Part shown: piece after piece, positions 53,349 through 61,587 of the stretch
Layout of the letters: every line of letters begins with the position of its first letter
Position numbering within the stretch: the first letter of the stretch is position 1
Assembly: GCA_964203655.1 (NCBI GenBank)
Contig: CAXNMJ010000003.1
Coordinates: forward strand, 124,001-188,000
Direction: 5' to 3'
Length of the DNA stretch: 64,000 bases
Origin: BACL27 sp947488385
Lineage (GTDB): Bacteria > Actinomycetota > Acidimicrobiia > Acidimicrobiales > Ilumatobacteraceae
Translations under genes and position numbers: made by a program
The notes under the pieces: model-generated
The model's database searches: none
Seen by the model: only the letters and a program-made list of their open reading frames with translations
What the model was told of the DNA's origin: nothing

Positions 53349-53401
53349 CGCTTTTTTGTCACAATTGCGTGTTCACGAGGATGCGCGTGTCATGAGAGTT
53401 T

Positions 53402-53476
53402 TGGAGCGGGTGACGGGGATCGAACCCGCATAACGAGTTTGGAAAACTCGGACTCTAGCCATTGAGCTACACCCGC
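53402..53476 (-). tRNA. tRNA-Gly (anticodon TCC)
   Basis: A full cloverleaf can be drawn. The acceptor stem GCGGGTG pairs with CACCCGC. The D-arm is TAGCTCAATGGCTAGA, and the anticodon stem CGAGT/ACTCG encloses loop TTTCCAA (anticodon TCC). The T-arm is GCGGGTTCGATCCCCGT. The discriminator is T, and an encoded CCA follows at 53404-53402. It reads Gly GGA/GGG codons. Confidence 0.95.
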
Positions 53477-53515
53477 AAAGATTAAAAAGTGTAACTACCC
53501 AATAGCGTAATAGGC

Positions 53516-54490
53516 ATGAGCGACGACATTCTTGACGTTGATTTGTTGGCGTTTGAGAAGGGGTCGGCGACCGCACGCAAAGCCGTGGTTGAGGGCGTTC
53601 GTCGAAGTCTTGAAACGGGCTTCGTCTATACAAGCCATGATCTCTCAGAAGATTTGCTCGACACGGCATATGGCATGCTCGCAGAATTTTTCTCGAAGTC
53701 AATTGAAGAAAAACAAAAGTTTGTCGCCCGCGGCACGAACGGTCAAACGGGGTACACGGGAGTTCTGCTTGAGACTGCAGCATCCAGCGATAAACCGGAC
53801 TGGAAAGAAATGTTGAATTGGTCGACGCCGATTCCTCAGGGGCATCCGTTGCGTCGTCGATATCCGCAGTCGTATCCCGAGGCGCTGTTGCCCGAATCAG
53901 CAGTGCCCGGCATCACCGATGTGTTGTTCAAGTTCCACGATGCAATGATCGATTTGCAAACTCGCTTCTTGCGCATCATCGCAGTTGGCATCGGTTGTCA
54001 CGAATCGTTCTTCGATGAAATGGTTAGTTATGGATCAGCATTGACTCGCGCAATTCGATATCCGCCAATGAAACAACTTTCGGCCGAGGGCCACGTTTGG
54101 GCTGCCGAGCACGGTGATATCAACTTGATAACGGCGTTGCCTCGTGCGACTGCGCCAGGTTTGCAGGTCAAATATAAAAACAAGTGGATCGACGCAGTTC
54201 CACCAAAAGGTCGCGTGATCATCAACTCAGGAATCATGCTCGAGCGAATTACTAATGGTGTCTTGCCAATTGGCTGGCATCGCGTTGTCGCTTCGCCTGG
54301 TTTTGAGGGCGAGCGATACAGCGTCGTGCAATTTTGCCACCCGCAACCGAGCACGATGCTCGTGCCTGTGCCGAGTTGTGTGACGCCAGAAAATCCGTTG
54401 CGATTCTCCACAGTTTCAGCCGCCGACGCACTTGACGAAGTCATCTATCAAATCAACTTGGTTGAAGACGCTCGCCGCGTTGCCGACTAA
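53516..54490 (+). CDS. 2-oxoglutarate/Fe(II)-dependent oxygenase, isopenicillin-N-synthase-like
   Basis: The 324-residue protein is a third non-heme iron oxygenase, of the IPNS/DIOX group. The C-terminal jelly roll gives the iron ligands H-x-D in AAEHGDINLITAL (near 197) and a His in IGWHRVVASP near 258. The 2OG-binding Arg is in GERYSVVQF near 268. The N-terminal DIOX_N part (residues 5-120) includes VEGVRRSLETGFVYTSHDL. It is distinct from the 29043 paralog and stands alone between tRNA-Gly and the phosphofructokinase gene. Substrate unknown. Confidence 0.83.
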   Translation: MSDDILDVDLLAFEKGSATARKAVVEGVRRSLETGFVYTSHDLSEDLLDTAYGMLAEFFSKSIEEKQKFVARGTNGQTGYTGVLLETAASSDKPDWKEMLNWSTPIPQGHPLRRRYPQSYPEALLPESAVPGITDVLFKFHDAMIDLQTRFLRIIAVGIGCHESFFDEMVSYGSALTRAIRYPPMKQLSAEGHVWAAEHGDINLITALPRATAPGLQVKYKNKWIDAVPPKGRVIINSGIMLERITNGVLPIGWHRVVASPGFEGERYSVVQFCHPQPSTMLVPVPSCVTPENPLRFSTVSAADALDEVIYQINLVEDARRVAD

Positions 54491-54513
54491 GTGTTTGTGA
54501 CGTCAGCGAAATT

Positions 54514-55548
54514 ATGAAAATTGGCGTACTCACCGGTGGCGGAGATTGCCCGGGGCTTAATGCCGTAATCCGCGCGATTGTGCGCAAAGCAGTAGATGTA
54601 AAAGGTGACACGGTCATCGGTTTTTACGATGCATGGGACGGTGTCCTTGAGCAGCGTTATACCGAGCTGACAACTCCGGTTGTACGTGGCATCTTGCCGC
54701 GTGGCGGCACGATTTTAGGAACACGACGTGGCAGCCCGTTCGACTCAAAAGACGGTGTTGAGCGCGTCAAAAAAACTTTCGCTGATCTAAAGCTTGATGC
54801 GCTCATTGTTATTGGCGGCAATGGTTCGCTAACTGTTGCTTCGATGCTGCACAAACAGCACGGCTTGCCGATTGTGGGTGTACCAAAGACGATTGACAAC
54901 GACGTAGTTGGCACAGACGCAACATTTGGTTTTCAAACTGCTGTTCAAATCGCAACAGATGCGATTGATCGTTTGCATACCACTGCAGAAAGTCACGATC
55001 GCGTTCTTGTAGTTGAAGTTATGGGGCGCGACGCAGGATGGATTGCGTTGCAGGCGGGTATCGCCGGCGGCGCAACAGCCATTTTGGTTCCTGAAGTTCC
55101 ATTTGATATCGACGAACTCTCCCAGATAGTTCGCAAGCGTCATGACCGTGGCAGATATGCGTCTGTCGTTGTTGTGGCTGAGGGCGCAAAACCAAAACCA
55201 GGTACGTTGAAAATGCCAGCACGAGTTCTTGATGCGTTTGGTCACGAGAAACTCGGCGATATCGCCCACGCGATTGCGCCAGAAATCACCGCGCGCACCG
55301 GTTTCGAAACTCGGGTTGTGCAACTTGGCTACATTCAGCGCGGTGGCACGCCAACAAGTTACGACCGAGTCTTGTCAACGCGTTTCGGCTTGGCCGCGGT
55401 CGACGCTGTGCACAACAAAGAGTTTGGATCAATGGTCGCACTTAGATGTGGCGAGATTAAAAGTGTCGATATGTCGGCAACCGCGAATCAAACCCGCACG
55501 ATTGATCTTGCGCTATTCGCCGATGTTGCGGCGACATTTTTTGGCTAG
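54514..55548 (+). CDS. pfkA: 6-phosphofructokinase
   Basis: The 344-residue enzyme phosphorylates fructose 6-phosphate in glycolysis. It shows GVLTGGGDCPGLNAVIRAI (4-22), the effector/nucleotide segment RGGTILGTRRGSP near 68-80, and the catalytic PKTIDNDVVGTD near 124-135. MGRDAGWIALQAGIAGG lies near 170. At the donor site it reads GGNGS: Gly at the ATP/PPi-selecting position favours ATP, whereas PPi enzymes carry Asp there. The preceding Asn replaces a common Asp, and the Lys in PKTIDND is shared with PPi and group III enzymes. ATP use is therefore likely but not proven. Confidence 0.9.
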   Translation: MKIGVLTGGGDCPGLNAVIRAIVRKAVDVKGDTVIGFYDAWDGVLEQRYTELTTPVVRGILPRGGTILGTRRGSPFDSKDGVERVKKTFADLKLDALIVIGGNGSLTVASMLHKQHGLPIVGVPKTIDNDVVGTDATFGFQTAVQIATDAIDRLHTTAESHDRVLVVEVMGRDAGWIALQAGIAGGATAILVPEVPFDIDELSQIVRKRHDRGRYASVVVVAEGAKPKPGTLKMPARVLDAFGHEKLGDIAHAIAPEITARTGFETRVVQLGYIQRGGTPTSYDRVLSTRFGLAAVDAVHNKEFGSMVALRCGEIKSVDMSATANQTRTIDLALFADVAATFFG

Positions 55549-55558
55549 GTAAAAGTTC

Positions 55559-56206
55559 TCAGTGCGGTGGGCCGAATTGGCGATCACCGGCATCGCCAAG
55601 ACCTGGCACGATAAATGCGTTCTCGTTCAAGTGACTATCAACTGATGCGGTGATGATGTGCAGGTTCATGCCAGTGGATCGTAAAAATTCGATACCTTCT
55701 GGCGCAGCAAGCACGCAGGCAATCGTCAGCGGCATCGGTGCGCCGCGGTCGGCGAGAAGTTTGCAACCGTGGGCGAGTGATCCACCTGTTGCCAACATCG
55801 GATCCAAGACCAAACATGTTCTGCCATCCAAGCGCGAAGGCAGTTTTGCCACATATTCGCTAGGTGCGTGAGTTTTTTCGTCTCGTTGCACACCGACAAC
55901 AGCGATATCGGCATCAGGCAGTAGTTCCATCGCGGCTGGCAACATGCCAAGACCTGCACGCAAAATCGGCACGAGAACAGGACGACTCGCCAAAGCAATT
56001 CCGTCGGTTTCCGCAAGCGGTGTTCGCACGCGAGTTTTAACTGTCGGCAAATGTCGTGACGCTTCGGCAACTACTACAAGTGACAAGCGCCGTAACTCGG
56101 CACGAAAAAATTGGTTCGTTGTATTCTCGTCTCGCAAATGAGTCAAAGCTTCGGCGGCTACTGGATGGTCAACGATGGTTACTTCAACAGTCATGGCGTC
56201 CATCAT
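55559..56206 (-). CDS. upp: Uracil phosphoribosyltransferase
   Basis: Upp salvages uracil to UMP using PRPP. The 215-residue protein (or 211 if started at the Met in MTVEVTIVDHP) has LVPILRAGLGML near 79 and the PRPP-binding loop VLDPMLATGGSLAHG near 132. The C-terminal uracil-binding segment VPGLGDAGDRQFG near 200 is characteristic. Length and all motifs are normal for the family. It is convergent with pfkA (10 bases apart) and divergent from the acetyltransferase-like gene at 56220. Confidence 0.95.
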   Translation of the reverse strand: MMDAMTVEVTIVDHPVAAEALTHLRDENTTNQFFRAELRRLSLVVVAEASRHLPTVKTRVRTPLAETDGIALASRPVLVPILRAGLGMLPAAMELLPDADIAVVGVQRDEKTHAPSEYVAKLPSRLDGRTCLVLDPMLATGGSLAHGCKLLADRGAPMPLTIACVLAAPEGIEFLRSTGMNLHIITASVDSHLNENAFIVPGLGDAGDRQFGPPH

Positions 56207-56219
56207 TGCCGAATAGATA

Positions 56220-56966
56220 GTGTTTATTCAAATGACAGTCATCGAAATGGTGGATAACACCCAAAAAGCCCAGCAACTCGCCGACTTGCTAGCCGATGTT
56301 TGGGGTGGCGAGCGTTCAATTCAAATGGATGTGATCGTCGCGGTTGTTCACTCTGGCGGTTACGCCAGTCTTGCGACCCAAAAATCTGACGGTAAAACTC
56401 AGGTCGTGGGTGGCTCTCTGGCGTTTATTGGTCAGCCTGAAAAGAAATTGCACTCACATGTAACGGGTGTAGTCAAAGCTTCGACGAACTCTGGCATCGG
56501 TAGTGCTTTGAAACAGCATCAATGGAATTGGGCCAAAGAGAACGACTTCGTTTCAATTACGTGGACATTTGATCCGCTCGTGCGACGTAATGCGCACTTC
56601 AATTTGATTTCACTTGGCGCCAAAGTGATTAGTTATCATCTGGATTTTTACGGTGAACTTGACGACAAATTCAACGCAGGCGATAAGACCGATCGTCTTT
56701 ATGTCGAGCGTCAAGTTGCCGGGCAGATCACGCCACCGAGTTCAACGCCATGCATCGCAACCAATGATGACGTGTTAATCGCAACACCGTCAGACATAGT
56801 CGCGTTACGCCAGTCGCCGAACCCTGATAACCGAGCTGAAATGTTGCGGCTTCGTCAGATGCAACGCGAGAACTTTCAATCAGCCTTGGCCGACTCGCGA
56901 TTTGTGCGAGGCTTCACTAGTGATGGATCATTCGTCTTGTCGCGCATCTCAGGCAAAGAGAACTAA
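56220..56966 (+). CDS. GNAT-fold acyltransferase (COG3375-like)
   Basis: The protein of about 248 residues resembles the COG3375 group of predicted acetyltransferases. The GNAT acyl-CoA core is visible as GGSLAFIG (about 68-75) followed by VKASTNSGIGSALKQHQWNWA near 88-108. WTFDPLVRRNAHFNL near 119 is typical of this group. Translation may start at the GTG at 56220 or the ATG at 56232 (MTVIEMVDN). It abuts the enolase-superfamily gene at 56967 with no gap. In Geobacillus a similar GNAT N-succinylates D-amino acids for an adjacent racemase, and the same role is plausible here. No desuccinylase is adjacent. Confidence 0.75.
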   Translation: MFIQMTVIEMVDNTQKAQQLADLLADVWGGERSIQMDVIVAVVHSGGYASLATQKSDGKTQVVGGSLAFIGQPEKKLHSHVTGVVKASTNSGIGSALKQHQWNWAKENDFVSITWTFDPLVRRNAHFNLISLGAKVISYHLDFYGELDDKFNAGDKTDRLYVERQVAGQITPPSSTPCIATNDDVLIATPSDIVALRQSPNPDNRAEMLRLRQMQRENFQSALADSRFVRGFTSDGSFVLSRISGKEN

Positions 56967-58073
56967 ATGACTCTGCAAGCAATCGAATTGTGGCGTGGCG
57001 CAATTGACCTTGTTTCACCGTTTCGCACGTCGTTTGGCACCGATACGGCTCGTGAGCTTCTTTATGTTCACGCAATTGGTGACAAAAATTCGGGTTGGGG
57101 AGAATGTGTCGCTGGTGTCGAGCCAAACTATTCGTCTGAATATCTCGAAAATTGTCAGGAAGTCGTCAAGCGATTTCTTGTGCCGATGCTGCGTAGCGAA
57201 TCAACCGCACAAAGTTTCGTCGCCAGTGTCGCACCGATTCGCGGAAACTACATGTCTAAAGCCTGCGTCGAAGTTGCGCTTCTCGATCTGCAGCTGCGTG
57301 ATCAAAACACATCGCTGGCAAAGTTTCTCGGGGCAACTCAAACCAAAGTTCGTTCTGGCGTCTCTGTCGGAATTCAAAACACTCTTGACGATCTGATTCG
57401 CGTTGTTGGCGAATACATTGCGCAGGGCTATGTGCGCGTCAAGCTGAAAATAGAACCCGGAAGCGACATTGAGCTAGTTCGCACTGTGCGCAAAGAATTT
57501 GGCGATGATTTACTTTTGCAAGTTGACGCAAACGCTGCTTATACGGTTAGCGATGCTAAACACTTGCAGCAACTTGACGCATTCAATTTGCTGTTGATCG
57601 AACAGCCGTTGCCAGAAGATGATCTGGCCGGCCATGTTGAGCTTTCTCGGGCTATCAAAACTCCCGTCTGTCTTGACGAATCAGTGACTTCGCTTGACAC
57701 AGCACGCGGGGCGCTTGATCTCAAAGCATGTTCGGTGATCAACATCAAACCCGGACGCGTTGGTGGATACCTCGAGGCAAAAAAGATTCACGACTTGTGT
57801 CTAGATCGTGGCGTGCCGGTGTGGTGTGGAGGAATGCTTGAAACGGGTATCGGTCGCGCGGCCAATTTGGCGCTCGCGGCGCTGCCAGGTTTCACCTTGC
57901 CAGGCGATATCTCAGCCTCTGCTCGTTACTTTGCGCGCGATATCACAACACCTTTCGTTCTTGATCAAGGGCAAATCGCTGTACCTAACACTGTCGGCAT
58001 CGGCGTCGCACCGTTGCCAGAAATGCTCGCAGGATTTAAAAAAGTCGCGACTTTTGAAGTTGCTAAGCGCTAA
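56967..58073 (+). CDS. o-Succinylbenzoate synthase/N-acylamino acid racemase family enzyme (enolase superfamily)
   Basis: The 368-residue enzyme carries all catalytic residues of the OSBS/NSAR group. A K-x-K pair lies in RVKLKIEPG (near 161), the metal-binding Asp in QVDANAAY near 189, the Glu in IEQPLPEDD near 214 and the Asp in CLDESVTSLD near 240. The second catalytic Lys lies in INIKPGRVGG near 264. Members make o-succinylbenzoate for menaquinone, racemise N-succinylamino acids, or do both. No other men genes are nearby and a GNAT acyltransferase is directly upstream, so a racemase role is favoured. The ATG is immediately downstream of the previous stop. Confidence 0.85.
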   Translation: MTLQAIELWRGAIDLVSPFRTSFGTDTARELLYVHAIGDKNSGWGECVAGVEPNYSSEYLENCQEVVKRFLVPMLRSESTAQSFVASVAPIRGNYMSKACVEVALLDLQLRDQNTSLAKFLGATQTKVRSGVSVGIQNTLDDLIRVVGEYIAQGYVRVKLKIEPGSDIELVRTVRKEFGDDLLLQVDANAAYTVSDAKHLQQLDAFNLLLIEQPLPEDDLAGHVELSRAIKTPVCLDESVTSLDTARGALDLKACSVINIKPGRVGGYLEAKKIHDLCLDRGVPVWCGGMLETGIGRAANLALAALPGFTLPGDISASARYFARDITTPFVLDQGQIAVPNTVGIGVAPLPEMLAGFKKVATFEVAKR

Positions 58074-58493
58074 TTAGTTTTCGAGTTCGAAAACAATATT
58101 TGTTTCTGGCAGGTGATCTTTCTTTTTGAACAATCCAGATACGAATAGGTAGACAGTAAAAAGCTTGTAGGTCAGGCCGTATCGCTTGGCAATTGCTTTA
58201 CGCACAGCCACGGCTTCATCACCCACGACGAGCCTTGCCGTGCCAGAAAAGCGCTCGGCATTTGCTTCAACTTTGCCTTTGACGTCGCAGGCTTGCACTT
58301 CAATTCTTGAATTTGCACGAATTCGCTTGACTTTGCCGACATTCGTTTCGGTAATCACGCCATAACTGTTTAGATTCTCGCCGAATTGCACGAACCACAC
58401 TGGGCTGCGAACGGGTTCGCCAGATTTTCGGAAAGTGATCAGCGAGACGTACTTCGCCGATTTCAAAACTTGCGCTGAATTACTGTCATTCAT
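58074..58493 (-). CDS. PPOX-class flavin/F420-dependent protein
   Basis: The 139-residue protein has the split-barrel fold of pyridoxamine-phosphate-oxidase-like proteins. KYVSLITFRKSGEPVRSPVWFVQFGENL (described by its segments KYVSLITFRKSGE and PVWFVQFGE near 13-40) is followed by RIEVQACDVKG near 81 and a helical C-terminus. Actinobacterial members often bind F420 and reduce or sequester small molecules such as biliverdin or unsaturated compounds. It ends directly against the convergent enolase-superfamily gene and lies just downstream of tRNA-Pro. Exact cofactor and substrate are unknown. Confidence 0.78.
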   Translation of the reverse strand: MNDSNSAQVLKSAKYVSLITFRKSGEPVRSPVWFVQFGENLNSYGVITETNVGKVKRIRANSRIEVQACDVKGKVEANAERFSGTARLVVGDEAVAVRKAIAKRYGLTYKLFTVYLFVSGLFKKKDHLPETNIVFELEN

Positions 58494-58496
58494 TTG

Positions 58497-58569
58497 TCGG
58501 GGAGGGGGGACTTGAACCCCCGGCCTCCTGGTCCCAAACCAGGCACGCTACCAACTGCGCCACTCCCCG
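58497..58569 (-). tRNA. tRNA-Pro (anticodon TGG)
   Basis: The cloverleaf has acceptor CGGGGAG/CTCCCCG, D-arm GGCGCAGTTGGTAGCG and anticodon stem CCTGG/CCAGG around loop TTTGGGA (anticodon TGG). The T-arm is CGGGGGTTCAAGTCCCCC. The discriminator is A and no CCA is encoded, unlike the tRNA-Gly in this window. Confidence 0.95.
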
Positions 58570-58581
58570 GACTGAGTAATG

Positions 58582-59760
58582 CTAGCGACTAACAAGCCCG
58601 CGAACAGCGGTGATGAAATTTTTTACATCGTCATTATCTACATATCGTGCAATGCCTGCCCGAACCACGCCACCGCTTTCGGTTAGGCCAAGTTGGGCGA
58701 CGACTTCCATCGCATAAGAATCACCCGACCAAACTGCGATCTTTTTTGATGCCAGTTCTTGTGCGACTCGGTCTGGCGTCATTGAGTCAATCGTGAACGA
58801 AACAGTCGGCGCACGAGAAGCCAAATCTTGTGGTCCCCAAACTCGCACGCCCTGTGTTTCAAGAAGTCCTTCAAGTAGTGGAGCGAAAACCGCACTCTCA
58901 ATTGCCTGAAGTTTTTGCATGTCTTCTTCGATCAAAAAACGCGCAGCTGCTTGCGTCGCAGCGATGCCTTCGAAGTTTGGCGTGCCAGTCTCGAATCTGC
59001 GCGGACCGTGGTCTTTTGCAGGCCGAACCTTGGCAATAGGCAACGAGTCGAGCAGAGTCGGTTCTACATACATCACACCAGCGTGCGGCCCGTACCACTT
59101 ATATGGAGAAGTTGCCAGCACGTCGCAACCCAACTCACGAATATTTATTTGCTTGTGTGGTGCCAAGGCGACAGCGTCGACAAAGACTCGTGCCCCATTT
59201 TTGTGCGCGATCGTAATAACGCTCTTTAAATCTGGCATGGTGCCAATCAGATTTGAAGCACCAGTGACTGCAACCCACTTCGTGCGATCGTTGACGAGTT
59301 TTTCAAACTCTGCCATGTCGAGCCGTCCGTCTTTGGGGTCGAATGGCGCAAGAACATGTTCGGCTCCTGAGAGTTCGCAAGCGATTCGCCAAGGCGAAAC
59401 ATTTGCCTCGTGATCAAGTCGAGTGCCAACAACTCTGTCACCAGGTTTTAGTGTGCGAGCCACAGCCCGTGTGAAAGCCAAGGTCATTGTCGTCATGTTG
59501 GCACCAAGACAAATTCCATTCGGGTCGGCACCAAGAAACTCACCAACGACACTTCGCGTCGACTCTAGAAGGGCGTCGCACGCATCGGCGGCAGCAAAAA
59601 ACCCGCCTGTGTTCGCATTCGATCCGTTTGCGGCCCACTCGGTCATCGCGTTGATTGCAACGTCGACCATTTGTGTGCCTGCGGGTCCGTCGAAACGAGA
59701 CCAGCCGTCTCTCACACCGGGGAAGTGGTGGCGAAGAGAGTTAGTTTGCGCGTTTGGCAA
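58582..59760 (-). CDS. Cysteine desulfurase-like aminotransferase class V protein
   Basis: The 392-residue PLP enzyme belongs to the class V fold group often labelled 'cysteine desulfurase-like'. Features are FDGPAGTQMVD near 23 and the cofactor-stacking segment VVGTRLDHEANVSPWR (near 109-124, with His). FVDAVALAPH near 192 and the PLP lysine in TSPYKWYGPHAG near 216 follow. True IscS/SufS enzymes have an active-site Cys loop further on, which I do not recognise, so the activity (desulfurase, selenocysteine lyase or other) is open. The neighbouring selenoprotein gene makes a selenium link thinkable but unsupported. It overlaps the upstream small gene by 20 bases. Confidence 0.8.
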   Translation of the reverse strand: MPNAQTNSLRHHFPGVRDGWSRFDGPAGTQMVDVAINAMTEWAANGSNANTGGFFAAADACDALLESTRSVVGEFLGADPNGICLGANMTTMTLAFTRAVARTLKPGDRVVGTRLDHEANVSPWRIACELSGAEHVLAPFDPKDGRLDMAEFEKLVNDRTKWVAVTGASNLIGTMPDLKSVITIAHKNGARVFVDAVALAPHKQINIRELGCDVLATSPYKWYGPHAGVMYVEPTLLDSLPIAKVRPAKDHGPRRFETGTPNFEGIAATQAAARFLIEEDMQKLQAIESAVFAPLLEGLLETQGVRVWGPQDLASRAPTVSFTIDSMTPDRVAQELASKKIAVWSGDSYAMEVVAQLGLTESGGVVRAGIARYVDNDDVKNFITAVRGLVSR

Positions 59761-60052
59761 TTTTTGCTAATCGCTTTGCAGTTTTACCGATTGGCTCGAT
59801 GCTGCGCTGGTCTAGGTCGCCAACCTCAATACCGTTCGAAAAACGCACTCGGTAGCGCAGCCAGTTAAAACCGTTGGCGAGAATCACTTTGCCTTCGCTT
59901 CCTAGAGCGACGCCCGTAAGTTCAACTGTTGAGCGCACCGTGTCGCCCATACTCAGGTCAATTTGATTTGCGTGGGGATTCGCTAGGGCATGCGGTTTCC
60001 AGCTTTGCTGAACAACTGGTGTTGAATTTGTATCTGGCGGGTTCATAGTCAT
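59741..60052 (-). CDS. Small hypothetical protein
   Basis: A frame of about 103 residues, starting at an ATG at 60052 (or 60046), lies between the class V aminotransferase and trigger factor. It begins MTMNPPDTNSTPVVQQSW and has a central beta-rich part (VRSTVELTGVALGSEGKVI, then WLRYRVRFSNGIEVGDLD). It ends in a basic helix (KRLAKIAKRAN). The middle looks like a small barrel of the KOW/SH3 kind, but I do not recognise a family. It overlaps the downstream gene by 20 bases. The longer frame to 60094 would overlap tig. Confidence 0.6.
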   Translation of the reverse strand: MTMNPPDTNSTPVVQQSWKPHALANPHANQIDLSMGDTVRSTVELTGVALGSEGKVILANGFNWLRYRVRFSNGIEVGDLDQRSIEPIGKTAKRLAKIAKRAN

Positions 60053-60081
60053 AGTTTGCCACAGATACACTGCTCGGCACT

Positions 60082-61455
60082 GTGAAAACGACACTCGAAG
60101 CCTTAGAAGGCAACAAAATCAAACTCTCAATCGAAGTTGAAGAGACCGAATTTGACCGTTATTTAGACGGCGCATTCCGAAAAATTTCAACACAGATTCG
60201 AATTCCGGGCTTTCGTCAGGGCAAGGCACCGCGCAAGTTGATCGAAGCCCAAATCGGCCTTGAGGCTGCGCGCTCTCAAGCGATTGAAGATGCAATTCCA
60301 GCATCCTTGGCGCTTGCTGTTCGCGAACACGACCTCGACATCATTGCCACTCCCGAGGTAAATCTCACAGGTGGACAAGAAGCCGGCAATATTGCTTTTG
60401 ATGCAACTTGTGAAGTTCGCCCAGTTGTAAAAATTTCCGGATACGACAAGTTGAAAGTTGAGATGCCGGCATTAGTCGCGTCAGACGACGACATCGACGA
60501 AGTCGTGAAGTATGAGCGCAAACGTCATGCAACTTTGGCTGATGTTGATCGTGTTGCAAAAGTCGACGACCAAGTGACGTTAGATCTTGTGGGTTCGCGC
60601 GACGGCGAACCGCTTCCAGGTTTGAATGTCGACGACTGGTTGTATGAAGTTGGTCGCGGTTGGGTTGCCGAAGACTTTGATAAACAAATCATTGGCTCGA
60701 AGACCGGTCAAAAACTTGAGTTCAGTTCAATTCCATCTGGCATGACCGAGTCAGCCGACTTTGTCGTAACGGTGAAGAAGATTCAAGAGCAAGTTTTGCC
60801 AGAACTCACAGACGAGTGGGTTGCAGAGCACTTGGCCGAACACGAAACAATCGACGCATGGAAGTCTGCAGTGCGAACAAGAATTGAAGAGTCACGACTT
60901 AATCAAGTGCGCAACACCGTTGTCGAGAAAACAACTGCGGCTCTCGCTGGCTTGCTCGAGATCGAAGCACCCGAGGCGATGGTCTCTGGAGATTTGCGTG
61001 GACGCGTGCAGAACACATTGAAGCAGTTCGAGTCACAAGGCATTTCGATGGAGCAGTGGTTGTCGGTAACTCAGCAGACGCCTGAGCAATTCATTGATGC
61101 GTTGAAAGAGCAATCAGTGTTGGCTGTCAAAGTCGATATTGCTTTGCGTGCAGTTGCGCTCGCCGAATCACTTGAAGCAAGCGAAGAAGATTTAGAGCGT
61201 CAATTCACTCGTATCGCGGCACAGGTAAAAAAGAAGCCAGCCGCAATCCGCAAGGCTTACGAAAACAACGACGCGATTGCCGACATGAAAGCACAAATTG
61301 CAAAGTCAAAAGCAATCGACTGGTTGTTGCATAATTCAACGTTTGCAGACGACAAGGGCAACAAAATCGAGAACGACACAATCCTTGGCGAGCATGACCA
61401 CGAACACGATCACGATCATGACCACGACCATGACCATGATGGCGCAGACAGCTAA
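60082..61455 (+). CDS. tig: Trigger factor, ribosome-associated chaperone and peptidyl-prolyl isomerase
   Basis: The 457-residue protein starts at a GTG and has the N-terminal ribosome-binding domain with the signature GFRQGKAPRKLIE (near 44-56). An FKBP-like PPIase domain (about 150-235, VDDQVTLDLVGSRDGE onward) and a helical C-terminal substrate domain follow. The last 20 or so residues are an alternating His/Asp/Glu tail (61390-61440), absent from standard trigger factors such as that of E. coli. It is likely to bind divalent metal ions. The gene begins the conserved tig-clpP-clpX block. Confidence 0.93.
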   Translation: MKTTLEALEGNKIKLSIEVEETEFDRYLDGAFRKISTQIRIPGFRQGKAPRKLIEAQIGLEAARSQAIEDAIPASLALAVREHDLDIIATPEVNLTGGQEAGNIAFDATCEVRPVVKISGYDKLKVEMPALVASDDDIDEVVKYERKRHATLADVDRVAKVDDQVTLDLVGSRDGEPLPGLNVDDWLYEVGRGWVAEDFDKQIIGSKTGQKLEFSSIPSGMTESADFVVTVKKIQEQVLPELTDEWVAEHLAEHETIDAWKSAVRTRIEESRLNQVRNTVVEKTTAALAGLLEIEAPEAMVSGDLRGRVQNTLKQFESQGISMEQWLSVTQQTPEQFIDALKEQSVLAVKVDIALRAVALAESLEASEEDLERQFTRIAAQVKKKPAAIRKAYENNDAIADMKAQIAKSKAIDWLLHNSTFADDKGNKIENDTILGEHDHEHDHDHDHDHDHDGADS

Positions 61456-61587
61456 GAGCTTGATTCCTAGCGTGACATCTTGCATTAGGTCTTGATAAAT
61501 ACGGGCTCTTATTGTCCGCAAAAGCCGTTGGCCACGAACTAGCGTGAATACTCAGTAATTAACTCCCAAACAAGAGGTATTTCTTTC

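Noticed and set aside
53402..58569. Either tRNA being tRNA-Sec
   Set aside because: The anticodons are TCC (Gly) and TGG (Pro) and both have standard-length arms; tRNA-Sec would show TCA and a long variable arm.
58582..59760. A selenocysteine lyase or SufS supporting selenium supply
   Set aside because: The protein is only class V-like, the expected active-site Cys loop is not evident, and it is 22 kb from the selenoprotein gene.
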